A DNA stretch of 19,613 bases from JAUVKA01 sp964465145 (lineage in GTDB: Bacteria > Bacteroidota > Bacteroidia > Bacteroidales > UBA12481): positions 1 to 19,613 of the forward strand of contig CAYXJR010000078.1 of the NCBI GenBank assembly GCA_964465145.1. The letters run 5' to 3'. The position numbers and the translations under genes are program-made. The notes beneath the pieces were generated by a model. It ran no database searches, had not been told where the DNA came from, and was given only the letters and a program-made list of their open reading frames with translations. Positions 7,446-14,760 of this stretch are shown here, piece by piece. How positions within the stretch are numbered: position 1 is the stretch's first letter; the number at the start of each line of letters is the position of its first letter.

Positions 7446-7513
7446 AATACTTATTGTATTGACAGAACTAAATATACATAATCCCGAATGAAATTCGCTA
7501 TACTTGTACAGCT

Positions 7514-8293
7514 ATGAAAATATATGTTCCTGGATATTTAAAGCGATCGAGACCAATCATTTATCTTTTGGTAATTTTTTGTTTACCTGTGTTTTTATAC
7601 CCCTCTATTGAAATAAATCCGAATCAAATGAAACATATCTATGAGGTCCTGCCCTGGTATAAGGAGGTTATTATTGATGCCAATTGGGAAAAACCAATCT
7701 GGGCCGAAACCGAGTCTCTTGTTCTTGAAAATTTTATGGGTGAGCGTCCGGAACATTTCCCGGCTGCCGAGATGAAAATGCGGTATGACAAGAATAACAT
7801 CTATGTGATTTTTAAGGTTGACGACCGTTATGTGAGAGCTATAGCCACGAAAACCAACGGAAATGTATGGGAAGATAGCTGCGTGGAGTTCTTTTTCACC
7901 CCCGGGCCGGAAACCAATGTTGGTTATTTCAACCTTGAAACCAATTGCATAGGTACTTTTTTAATGCAATATCACAATCAGATATCCAATGATGATGGCT
8001 TTGTGGTTGAACAGGATTACCAGAAAATTGTTATTAAACCTTCGCTGGAAGAGGCTGTTGATGAAGAATTTACCGATCCTCTCACCTGGCATATTGAATA
8101 CAAACTCCCGCTTTCCATCTTAAAAAACTATTTACCCTTTGAGCAGCCTGGGCCGGGTGTTACATGGAGGGCCAATTTCTATAAATGCGGCGACAAAACC
8201 TCTCATCCGCACTGGCTGACCTGGGCCCCCGTCGACTTCCCCAAACCAAAATTCCACCTGCCTGAGTTTTTCGGCTGGCTCAGTTTTAGGTAG
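7514..8293 (+). CDS. Exported CBM9-like carbohydrate-binding protein
   Basis: A 259-residue protein with a hydrophobic N-terminal signal segment (about 12-32, PIIYLLVIFCLPVFLYPS). A carbohydrate-binding module family 9-like domain fills the rest. Diagnostic blocks are WEKPIWAE, YDKNNIYVIFKVDD, VWEDSCVEFFFTPGP, WRANFYKCGDKTSHPHWLTW and the terminal FHLPEFFGWLSF, all conserved in the stand-alone CBM9_like proteins of Bacteroidota. The likely role is binding of sugars or glycans in the periplasm or at the outer membrane. It is monocistronic here, divergent from the broken HMA lipoprotein and upstream of the palindromic element. The ligand is not predictable. An imperfect -7 box (TATACTTG, 7499-7506) lies 7 nt before the start. 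Confidence 0.8.
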   Translation: MKIYVPGYLKRSRPIIYLLVIFCLPVFLYPSIEINPNQMKHIYEVLPWYKEVIIDANWEKPIWAETESLVLENFMGERPEHFPAAEMKMRYDKNNIYVIFKVDDRYVRAIATKTNGNVWEDSCVEFFFTPGPETNVGYFNLETNCIGTFLMQYHNQISNDDGFVVEQDYQKIVIKPSLEEAVDEEFTDPLTWHIEYKLPLSILKNYLPFEQPGPGVTWRANFYKCGDKTSHPHWLTWAPVDFPKPKFHLPEFFGWLSFR

Positions 8294-8405
8294 AAGGATT
8301 TAGTCTTACTTTCAACACACCCACACTTCTTAACACACCGACACCCACACCCGTTTGGGATTCAGCCTCACTTCATTCGGCTGTTTCCCTTGGGGGAGAA
8401 TCGAT
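8294..8405. other. ACACCC-rich low-complexity spacer with weak hairpin
   Basis: After the CBM9-like gene, 8310-8352 consists of near-repeats of CAACACACCCACA and ACACCGACACCC, an irregular C/A-rich tract. A CAGCC-N11-GGCTG hairpin (8363-8383) followed by TTT could serve as a poor terminator. No coding signal is visible. Confidence 0.4.
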
Positions 8406-8524
8406 AAAGCCTGAACAATACCACCCCTGCGGGGAGGTTTTTCTTTCTGCGAACATCTCTCAGAGCAAGCTCTGTGGCCGTTCGCAGAAAGAAAAACCTG
8501 CAAGCAGGTTATTGTTCAGGCTTT
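8406..8524. repeat. 119-bp nested palindromic element abutting tRNA-Ser
   Basis: The outer arms AAAGCCTGAACAATA (8406-8420) and TATTGTTCAGGCTTT (8510-8524) are perfect 15-bp inverted repeats. The inner arms AGGTTTTTCTTTCTGCGAAC (8435-8454) and its exact complement at 8480-8499 are perfect over 20 bp. Three further self-complementary hairpins sit inside. On the left is ACCACCCCTGCGGGGAGGT (8420-8438), at the tip CAGAGCAAGCTCTG (8461-8474), and on the right ACCTGCAAGCAGGT (8496-8509). The whole can fold as a long stem with side hairpins or as a branched structure, on either strand. There is no open reading frame and no clear target-site duplication. Candidate identities are a REP- or MITE-like non-autonomous element, or a structured RNA or terminator for the flanking genes. 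Confidence 0.85.
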
Positions 8525-8610
<86 letters not shown>

Positions 8611-8619
8611 AATGCGGTG

Positions 8620-8650
8620 CAAAAATATAAATCTTTTACAGATCTGAAAA
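8620..8650 (-). promoter_or_regulatory. Probable tRNA-Ser promoter (TTTT-N19-TATTTTTG)
   Basis: On the minus strand, TATTTTTG at 8620-8627 fully matches the -7 consensus TAnnTTTG. A TTTT at 8647-8650, one base off TTTG, lies 19 nt upstream. The predicted start falls a few bases before the mature tRNA 5' end at 8610. Confidence 0.5.
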
Positions 8651-8808
8651 ATTATTAAACTCATGTATTATAGGCAAACAAGCAGACTCTTAATCCCTCG
8701 TATAACAGAAAAACCTGCATTTTGACCAAAGTAATTCACAATTTGATAGAGTTATTAACAAACACTTGGTATTTTTCGTAATTATTTGATTTTTTTACCG
8801 CTTGAAAA
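8651..8808. other. AT-rich divergent spacer between tRNA-Ser and hup
   Basis: An AT-rich stretch without an open frame, separating the divergent tRNA and HU promoters. No repeat or hairpin of note was seen. Confidence 0.4.
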
Positions 8809-8839
8809 TTTGGACAGGTCGGCAAATGGCCTATATTTG
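8809..8839 (+). promoter_or_regulatory. HU gene promoter (TTTG-N19-TATATTTG)
   Basis: TTTG at 8809-8812 and TATATTTG at 8832-8839 are perfect matches to the Bacteroidota -33 and -7 elements with a 19-nt spacer. Transcription should start near 8846, giving a leader of about 35 nt to the ATG at 8882. This is the best promoter in the window. Confidence 0.7.
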
Positions 8840-8881
8840 TAAGTACTTGCGACTAATATATAACCTTTAATATTTTAAACT

Positions 8882-9154
8882 ATGAACAAAGCACAACTTA
8901 TTGACGCTATCGCTAAAGATGCTAATCTCACCAAAGCTGACGCTAAAAGAGCCCTCGATGCCTTCATTGATGCAACCACTGGTACCCTCAAAACAGGTGG
9001 ACGTGTCGCATTAGTAGGTTTTGGCTCATTCGGAGTTTCAGAACGCAACGCTCGCACGGGACGTAATCCACAAACTGGTGCCCCCATAAAAATCAGTGCA
9101 AAGAAAGTAGTTAAATTCAAAGCAGGATCTGAACTTTCAGACGCTGTTAAGTAG
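8882..9154 (+). CDS. hup: DNA-binding protein HU
   Basis: A 90-residue histone-like nucleoid protein that bends and compacts DNA as a dimer. It has the typical N-terminal helices (MNKAQLIDAIAKDANLTKADAKRALDAF) and the HU signature around GRVALVGFGSFGVSERNART (40-59). The DNA-binding arm contains GRNPQTGAPIKI, with the intercalating-type Pro, followed by KVVKFKAGSELSDAVK. The length is that of the family. It is preceded by a strong promoter and followed by a strong intrinsic terminator, consistent with high separate expression. Confidence 0.96.
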   Translation: MNKAQLIDAIAKDANLTKADAKRALDAFIDATTGTLKTGGRVALVGFGSFGVSERNARTGRNPQTGAPIKISAKKVVKFKAGSELSDAVK

Positions 9155-9175
9155 ACACTGCGTAAAATATTTTAG

Positions 9176-9203
9176 GGAGTGCCTTGGCACTCCTTATTTT
9201 TTT
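9176..9203 (+). terminator. Intrinsic terminator after hup, abutting the next start codon
   Basis: GGAGTGCC (9176-9183) and GGCACTCC (9186-9193) form a perfect 8-bp GC-rich stem, with a loop of 2 nt (or 4 nt if the closing pair opens). It is followed by the T-rich tract TTATTTTTTT (9194-9203). The ATG of the methyltransferase gene begins at the very next base. Confidence 0.85.
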
Positions 9204-9875
9204 ATGAAAAATTTAATCCAGCATCTGTCGCAGTTCCTTAGCACACCACGACTGGAGACTTTCCATAAGGTGCTTGCACAGCGAACACGTTACATCACTG
9301 TAGTCCTCGAAGATATCTACCAGTCGCAAAATGCAAGTGCAGTCCTACGCACCTGCGACTGTGTGGGTATTCAAGATGTTCACATTATCGAAAATAAGAA
9401 TAGGTTCAAGCTTAATCCTGAGGTTGTTCTCGGCTCTGCAAAATGGTTAAACCTGAGAAAATACAACGGTGAAGATAATAATACGGATTCCACCATACAG
9501 CAGCTGCGATCACAAGGATACCGGATAATTGCCACATCCCCCCATCTTAATGATGTTGAGCTTGATGAGCTGGATTTAAACAAAGGAAAGCTAGCCCTCT
9601 TTTTTGGCAATGAACTTAAGGGCCTTACAAACAATGCGTTGGATCAGGCCGATGAGTACCTGAAAATCCCCAATGCAGGCTTTACCGAAAGCTTCAACAT
9701 CTCTGTATCTGCTGCGATCATTCTATACCAACTTACTCGAAAATTACGATCCTCAGAAATTAAATGGGAGCTCGAAGATACAGAAAGAGATAACTTACTC
9801 CTTGATTGGTTGCGCATTAGCATAAAAAAACCCGAATTGATCGAGGCAACTTTTAATAGGAGAATGGAAAATTAA
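9204..9875 (+). CDS. trmH: TrmH-family tRNA 2'-O-methyltransferase (probable tRNA Gm18 methyltransferase)
   Basis: A 223-residue SPOUT-fold methyltransferase using S-adenosylmethionine. It shows the three family motifs: NASAVLRT (43-50, with Asn43 and Arg49), LFFGNELKGL (132-141, with Glu137) and IPNAGFTESFNISVSAA (155-171). These are the TrmH versions, and the length and the C-terminal extension (about 185-223) match TrmH of about 230 residues. The expected product is 2'-O-methylguanosine 18 in the tRNA D-loop; other SpoU substrates are possible. The start codon follows the hup terminator without a gap, so there is no room for a conventional leader. Expression probably depends on read-through or on an upstream promoter I cannot see. 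Confidence 0.85.
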   Translation: MKNLIQHLSQFLSTPRLETFHKVLAQRTRYITVVLEDIYQSQNASAVLRTCDCVGIQDVHIIENKNRFKLNPEVVLGSAKWLNLRKYNGEDNNTDSTIQQLRSQGYRIIATSPHLNDVELDELDLNKGKLALFFGNELKGLTNNALDQADEYLKIPNAGFTESFNISVSAAIILYQLTRKLRSSEIKWELEDTERDNLLLDWLRISIKKPELIEATFNRRMEN

Positions 9876-9885
9876 TCCTGGCAGC

Positions 9886-11082
9886 ATGACTCATCTTAAA
9901 GAATTATTCCTGAAAAACCTTGGGCAGACTAGTCGTTTCCCATGCGGCATTGAGGTTGATCATGCCAAAGGATCTAAAATATATTCTCCTGATGGCCAGG
10001 ACTATTTCGATCTGCTCAGTGGCTTTTCTGTAAATAATATTGGTCATGCTGACCCGAGGGTTATCAAGGCTGTTCAGGCCCAGGCTGAGAAATATATGCA
10101 TACCATGGTATATGGGGAACTGGTTCAGTCGCCTCAGGTTCAATATGCCAGCTTGCTTATTAGTTTGCTTCCCGAATCCCTTAACAAGGTTTTTTTCGTT
10201 AATTCGGGAGCTGAAGCCATAGAGGGAGCATTAAAATTAGCCAAAAGGGCAACCGGCCGGACCGAACTCATCTCTTTTCGAAACGCTTATCACGGGAGCA
10301 CCCATGGTGCACTGAGCATGATGGGTTCAGAAAAATACAAAACCCATTTCCGTCCCCTGTTGCCCGATGTACGTATTCTGGATTTCAATTCCTTTGAGCA
10401 GCTCAATCAGATTACCAATCGAACAGCAGCTGTTTTGGTTGAACCGATTCAGGCTGAAGCCGGAATAATCGAGCCGGTAGACGGCTTCCTGACAGCACTT
10501 CGGGAACGTTGCACACATATGGGGGCCAAACTGATTTTCGATGAGATCCAGACTGGGTTTGGCAGAACAGGAAAGCTATTTGCGATGGAGCATTATGGGG
10601 TGATACCTGATATTCTAGCCCTGGCAAAAGCCCTTGGCGGTGGAATGCCACTTGGGGCATTTATCGCATCCCGGGAGATCATGGATACACTAATTCATGA
10701 ACCTGGATTGGGGCACCTGACCACATTTGGGGGACATCCTGTGAGTTGTGCTGCCGGTATGGCAGCTTTGGAAGTTATCCTGGAGGAGCACTTGCATGAA
10801 AAAGCTGAAGCAAAGGGGGAAAAAATCCTTGAATTAGTGAATCATCATTCCATTAAGGAAACGCGTGGTAAAGGATTGTTTATAGCCCTGAAGCTGCAAT
10901 CGGATGCCCAAAACCTGCGATTATTTGAAAGAGCAAATAGTCATGGATTCATCACAGACCTATTCCTGTTTAATAGCGATTCTTTCAGGATTGCACCCCC
11001 GCTTATCATATCCGACGAAGATATCCAGGAGCTCTCGATCCGAATCATGAAGGCACTAGATGACAGCCTATTAACTACTTGA
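9886..11082 (+). CDS. Class III PLP-dependent aminotransferase (acetylornithine/ornithine aminotransferase-like)
   Basis: A 398-residue fold-type I aminotransferase. Motifs are FVNSGAEAIEGALKLAK (104-120, PLP phosphate), NAYHGSTHGALSMMGS (133-148), FDEIQTGFGRTGK (218-230, with Asp219 contacting the PLP ring nitrogen) and LAKALGGGMPLGAF, with the predicted Schiff-base Lys248. TTFGGHPVSCAAGMAAL follows. The family transfers amino groups from omega-amino donors such as N-acetylornithine, ornithine, lysine or 4-aminobutyrate. No arginine genes are adjacent, so the substrate is open. The start lies 10 nt after the trmH stop, suggesting co-transcription. Its last 8 bases overlap the convergent FAH gene. 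Confidence 0.85.
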   Translation: MTHLKELFLKNLGQTSRFPCGIEVDHAKGSKIYSPDGQDYFDLLSGFSVNNIGHADPRVIKAVQAQAEKYMHTMVYGELVQSPQVQYASLLISLLPESLNKVFFVNSGAEAIEGALKLAKRATGRTELISFRNAYHGSTHGALSMMGSEKYKTHFRPLLPDVRILDFNSFEQLNQITNRTAAVLVEPIQAEAGIIEPVDGFLTALRERCTHMGAKLIFDEIQTGFGRTGKLFAMEHYGVIPDILALAKALGGGMPLGAFIASREIMDTLIHEPGLGHLTTFGGHPVSCAAGMAALEVILEEHLHEKAEAKGEKILELVNHHSIKETRGKGLFIALKLQSDAQNLRLFERANSHGFITDLFLFNSDSFRIAPPLIISDEDIQELSIRIMKALDDSLLTT

Positions 11083-11686
11083 TTTTAAAATCAAGAAGAC
11101 TTTCTTCACCAATAAAAGCCTCCAGCCTATCCCCAATTTTAACAGGGCCTACTCCTGCAGGTGTGCCAGTGAAAATCAGGTCACCAATCTGGAGAGAGAA
11201 AAACTTTGACACATAGGCAATCATCTGGTCGAAAGAAAAAATCATGTCCCTGGAATTGCCTTCCTGAACCAGCATTCCGTTAATTTTCAAACTAAAGGGA
11301 ATATTTCCGATATCTGCCAATTGATCTTTTTCCAAGAATCTGCCCAGTGGCGCAGCACCATCGAAAGCTTTTGCCTTCTCCCAGGGCAATCCTTTTTCTT
11401 TAGCTATCCTCTGCAGGTCCCTTGCAGTGAAATCAATGCCAATACCAATCTGATTGAAATAACGATTGGCAAATTTTTCTTCGATATTCTTCCCTACTTT
11501 AGAAATTTTCAGGACCAATTCCACCTCATGTTGAATATCACTAGAAAAATCAGGATAGAAGAAGGGTTTGTTTTTTTTTATGATGCAAGTGCTTGGCTTC
11601 ATAAACACTACTGGCTCAGACGGTAATGGATTGTTTAGCTCCTTAGCATGATCGGCATAATTCCTGCCTATAGCAATGATCTTCAT
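11075..11686 (-). CDS. Fumarylacetoacetate hydrolase (FAH) family protein
   Basis: A 203-residue protein of the short FAH family (FAHD1/acylpyruvase type), which hydrolyses acylpyruvates or decarboxylates oxaloacetate with Mg2+. The start IAIGRNYADHAKEL, the metal-binding segment HEVELVLKI, the block GIDFTARDLQ, then KAFDGAAPLG and IFTGTPAGVGPV are all diagnostic. The length (about 200) fits a single-domain member. It starts 7 nt after the exonuclease stop and ends the long minus-strand cluster. The exact substrate is unknown. Confidence 0.85.
   Translation of the reverse strand: MKIIAIGRNYADHAKELNNPLPSEPVVFMKPSTCIIKKNKPFFYPDFSSDIQHEVELVLKISKVGKNIEEKFANRYFNQIGIGIDFTARDLQRIAKEKGLPWEKAKAFDGAAPLGRFLEKDQLADIGNIPFSLKINGMLVQEGNSRDMIFSFDQMIAYVSKFFSLQIGDLIFTGTPAGVGPVKIGDRLEAFIGEESLLDFKIK
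11078..11095. repeat. 18-bp perfect palindrome at the overlapping convergent stops
   Basis: CTTGATTTTAAAATCAAG is perfectly self-complementary. It contains the TGA stop of the aminotransferase (11080-11082) and adjoins the TAG stop of the FAH gene (11075-11077 on the plus strand). A bidirectional termination or transcript-end function is plausible but unproven. Confidence 0.5.
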
Positions 11687-11693
11687 TTTGTAT

Positions 11694-12467
11694 TTATTTT
11701 GAGCGTATATCTAAATAGATCCGGGTGATCAATTTTTTTGTGTAACCGGGGAAATCCCCTTGCATCATCCAGGAATAATAAGATGATTCCTTTTCAAAGA
11801 TCTCCGCCACCTTTTTCCCTTTGTGCTTACCAAAATTAAATAATACATTTCCTTCATCATCAAATATCAGACGCCCGGCCAGATCTGCAGAATTGCTTGA
11901 ACTTGAATATATCGACAAAGCATCAATGTTGTTATCCAGATCATCATAACGGTCAATCTGGGCCTTTAGGATCTCCCATGTTGCCTTCACATCAGCTTTG
12001 GCCGAATGGGCATCAGTTAATTCTTTCTGACAATAGAATTTATATGCTCCAGCCAGGGTTCGTGGTTCCTGTTTAAAGAATATAACCTGCACATCCACAA
12101 GTTTAAACTTTTTAAGATCCACATCAACACCGGCACGTTCAAATTCCTCTGCAAGCAGGGGGACATCAAAACGATTGGAATTATATCCCCCCAGATCACA
12201 ACCTTTTATGAAGGCTAAAACCTGTCTGGACACATCTTTGAATGGCGGCTTATCGGCAACATCCTCATCATAAATACCATGGATCTTCGAGCTTTCAATC
12301 GGGATAGGTATGGTTGGATTCACCCTCATCGTCATCTCCTCCTCCTCTCCATTTGTCAGCACTTTTAACATAGATATCTCTACGATTCTATCTGTAACCA
12401 GGTTAAGGCCCGTAGATTCAAGATCAAAAAAGACGATTGGTTTGGTCAGTTTTAGTTTCATCATCAT
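11694..12467 (-). CDS. DEDDh 3'-5' exonuclease (DnaQ/epsilon-like) with C-terminal DUF3820-like segment
   Basis: A 257-residue nuclease with all five DEDDh residues: FDLEST (Asp15, Glu17), NRFDVPLL (Asp101) and AHSAKADV (His154, Asp159). This is a two-metal 3'-5' exonuclease like the proofreading epsilon subunit. After a poorly conserved linker (180-205) comes a small domain with FNFGKHKGKKVAEIF and a WMMQGDFPGYT block, resembling the DUF3820 family. It sits directly downstream of dnaN, so a role with the clamp in replication, proofreading or repair is inferred. The start is one of three consecutive Met codons and lies 5 nt past a hairpin with a GTTTT tail. Confidence 0.85.
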   Translation of the reverse strand: MMMKLKLTKPIVFFDLESTGLNLVTDRIVEISMLKVLTNGEEEEMTMRVNPTIPIPIESSKIHGIYDEDVADKPPFKDVSRQVLAFIKGCDLGGYNSNRFDVPLLAEEFERAGVDVDLKKFKLVDVQVIFFKQEPRTLAGAYKFYCQKELTDAHSAKADVKATWEILKAQIDRYDDLDNNIDALSIYSSSSNSADLAGRLIFDDEGNVLFNFGKHKGKKVAEIFEKESSYYSWMMQGDFPGYTKKLITRIYLDIRSK

Positions 12468-12472
12468 AAAAC

Positions 12473-12498
12473 GAACCCTCAGGATTGACTGAGGGTTC
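12473..12498 (-). terminator. Hairpin between dnaN and the exonuclease gene
   Basis: A perfect 10-bp stem, GAACCCTCAG/CTGAGGGTTC, with a 6-nt loop (TCAATC on the minus strand). On the minus strand it is followed by GTTTT and then ATG. It has the shape of an intrinsic terminator or attenuator with a short U-tract, only 5 nt from the exonuclease start. Its location also allows translational control of that gene. Confidence 0.7.
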
Positions 12499-12522
12499 TT
12501 GATTATTTGGGTTATACAAATT

Positions 12523-13653
12523 TTACGAATTAATCATCATCGGCATCAGGAGCATCAGCAGATCCTCATCTTCATTTTCCTTGTCCTTTGGTAGGAGGAG
12601 TCCGGCCCGGGTAGGATCGGATAACTCCAGAACCACATCTTCTGATGAAATATTTGACAGTATCTCAATCAGGAAAACAGATTTGAATCCAATTTCCATA
12701 TCGTCTCCGCCATACTCGCAATTCAGCTTTTCGACAGCAGAAATGGAATAGTCGATATCCTGGGCCGATATCACCATTTGGTTTGCTGAAATCTTTAACT
12801 TTATAAGGTTACTGGCCTGGTTTGAGAATACCGAAACCCTCCTGAGGACATTATAGAAATTCAGCCGGTTAACCGTTAGCTTATTTTCATTGCTTTTAGG
12901 AATCACCGCCTCATATCCTGGATAATTCCCTTCAACAAGACGACAAATCAGAGTATAATTACTTAGAGTGAATACGGCATTTTTATCATCAAATCTAACT
13001 TCCACATCCTTTTCTTCCCTGGGTAGAATATTTTTAAGCAGATTGGCAGGTTTCTTCGGCAATATGAAAGCTGACTCATTTTCAGATTTGGCATCAAAAC
13101 GGCGATACCGAACTAATTTATGTGCATCAGAGCTAACAAAGGTGAGGCTATCCTGCTTCAGTTCACAAAAAATCCCGTTCATCACCGGGCGAAGCTCATC
13201 ATCAGCGGTGGCAAAAATGGTACGGTTCACTCCTTTTAACAGCAATTCTGAAGGTAAAACCAGTTCTGACACCCTTTCTTCCTTCAATAGAGGCAGACGA
13301 GGATAGTCCACAGCAGGTTTACCAACAATACTATACTTACCATTCTCTGAAATAATATCAACTCCAAAGGTATCCAGATTGATCTGGAAGGTAAGCGGCT
13401 GTTCCGGAAATTCCTTAAGGGTATCGTTTAAAATTCTGGCTGGGATTGCAATGTCTCCTTCACCCTCGGCATTTTCCAGACTCATTTTGGTGATCATTGT
13501 TGATTCAAGATCAGAGGCTGTAATTGTCAACTCCGTCCCTTTGAGCTGAAAAAGGAAATTTTCGAGGATTGGAAGAATATTCTTAGTGCTGATCACCCGG
13601 TTAATGGCTTGCAGATGACTCAGTAAATCAGTACTTGAGGCAATAAATTTCAT
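12523..13653 (-). CDS. dnaN: DNA polymerase III beta subunit (sliding clamp)
   Basis: A 376-residue ring-forming processivity clamp. The N-terminal MKFIASSTDLLSHLQAINRVISTKNILPIL, internal blocks DYPRLP, ATADDELRPVMNGIF and SSDAHKLVRYR, and the end LPMMINS (LMPMMI in the reading) are characteristic of DnaN. Three clamp domains are present at full length. Unlike E. coli-type layouts it is not next to dnaA; it follows gldG and a DUF4340 gene. A 99-nt leader with a small inverted repeat suggests a promoter of its own. Confidence 0.97.
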   Translation of the reverse strand: MKFIASSTDLLSHLQAINRVISTKNILPILENFLFQLKGTELTITASDLESTMITKMSLENAEGEGDIAIPARILNDTLKEFPEQPLTFQINLDTFGVDIISENGKYSIVGKPAVDYPRLPLLKEERVSELVLPSELLLKGVNRTIFATADDELRPVMNGIFCELKQDSLTFVSSDAHKLVRYRRFDAKSENESAFILPKKPANLLKNILPREEKDVEVRFDDKNAVFTLSNYTLICRLVEGNYPGYEAVIPKSNENKLTVNRLNFYNVLRRVSVFSNQASNLIKLKISANQMVISAQDIDYSISAVEKLNCEYGGDDMEIGFKSVFLIEILSNISSEDVVLELSDPTRAGLLLPKDKENEDEDLLMLLMPMMINS

Positions 13654-13679
13654 ATGAAGTGTATTAAATTCTTAACTCC

Positions 13680-13695
13680 TTGGTTAGACAACCAA
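13680..13695 (-). promoter_or_regulatory. Inverted repeat in the dnaN leader, overlapping a possible -7 box
   Basis: TTGGTT-4nt-AACCAA is a perfect 6-bp inverted repeat 27 nt upstream of the dnaN ATG. On the minus strand its left edge merges with TATTTTTG, a match to TAnnTTTG. No convincing -33 box is present. It may be an operator or a leader hairpin. Confidence 0.3.
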
Positions 13696-13752
13696 AAATA
13701 TAAAAAACTGATGTATAAAGCTGAAGGCCTTCTGTTATTTATAAACAATTTT

Positions 13753-14760
13753 TTATAACCCGATGGGGAAAAAATAGTCGAATTCCCGGAAAAGGGATTC
13801 AAAAACATAATATTGTATTACTACCCATGTTTTCCCATCGATCAGGGCATACATACGTTCATTGTCCCATTCTAAAAGATTGCCCTCATCATCTGTAAGC
13901 CCATTAGCCCTTCTGGCATGGGCTTCAACTTTTTTTGTTTTCCCCATTACATCAGTCACTTCCAGTACCCTGAAAGGGACTGCATTGCTCAGTGAGTCCT
14001 GCAAGGCAGGTTCCATGCTCTGTATAAAAAACTCACTTGCAATCCGTTCGAAGCCTGAAACATAGTATCTCAAGGCAAGGGTATCAATGGCCGATGCCTT
14101 GATATTGCCGTTAACAGACCGTATGTCGAAAGATGCTCCTTTTCTCTCCAGAATGAATGACTGATCGGGGAAAATATTATTCACAGATTTTATAACAGCT
14201 ATATCATCAAAATCATAATTGAATATTAAAGGCGACCGCCAGGAAGCTTCATCAGTAAAAAACCGGCTGCTCAAATATCCTGCAAATCCACGGATCCCAA
14301 CAATGAATGGAACCGATGAGCCTTCCAGCATCATAAAAGTACCTAATTGATCCTGGGTGGGGCCACCTACATATATGGTTTTCAACAGTTTCCCACTGCT
14401 ATATATCTCCACTTTAGTATTTCTCGTAGCCATCATTTTGATAATATTATCCATTGATGATTTTGAGACAGGATTGCTGACCTGAATTTTCTTAAGTGTC
14501 TTGAGAAGTAAGTCAATTGCATCCTTTCTGGCCGGATATTGTCCGTTTACAATCCATTCCTTTCCATTACGGGTAAGAGTAACCTGCTCATTGGATTTCT
14601 TAACCATGAATATCTTATCAACAGCGGCCGTATCATTTACAGCAAAGTCCCTGAGTTCAGGCTTGATGGTTGTCATGCTATTAGTGCTTACCACCCAAAC
14701 AGCAACGGCTGCAAGGATAACCACCAGTATTAATATGATCCAGTTTTTCTTCATCTGCAT
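13753..14760 (-). CDS. DUF4340 domain protein, membrane-anchored
   Basis: A 335-residue protein with one N-terminal transmembrane anchor (about 5-24, NWIILILVVILAAVAVWVV). The extracytoplasmic domain has the DUF4340 pattern: DKIFMVKKSNEQVTLTRNGKEW near the start, then a KTLKKIQ helix and later a YVGGPTQDQLGTF region. DUF4340 proteins are often found directly after GldG-like proteins in ABC-2 transporter clusters, as here. The start codon immediately follows the gldG stop, so the two are almost certainly translated from one message. It is probably an accessory subunit of the gliding-type ABC complex. Its biochemical activity is unknown. Confidence 0.8.
   Translation of the reverse strand: MQMKKNWIILILVVILAAVAVWVVSTNSMTTIKPELRDFAVNDTAAVDKIFMVKKSNEQVTLTRNGKEWIVNGQYPARKDAIDLLLKTLKKIQVSNPVSKSSMDNIIKMMATRNTKVEIYSSGKLLKTIYVGGPTQDQLGTFMMLEGSSVPFIVGIRGFAGYLSSRFFTDEASWRSPLIFNYDFDDIAVIKSVNNIFPDQSFILERKGASFDIRSVNGNIKASAIDTLALRYYVSGFERIASEFFIQSMEPALQDSLSNAVPFRVLEVTDVMGKTKKVEAHARRANGLTDDEGNLLEWDNERMYALIDGKTWVVIQYYVFESLFREFDYFFPIGL

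Noticed and set aside
8310..8352. ACACCC-rich tract as a CRISPR-like or regular tandem array
   Set aside because: The units are irregular in length and sequence, with no spacer/repeat periodicity.
13720..13738. GAAGGCCTTC palindrome downstream of the DUF4340 gene as a terminator
   Set aside because: It has no loop and no T-tract directly after it on the minus strand.
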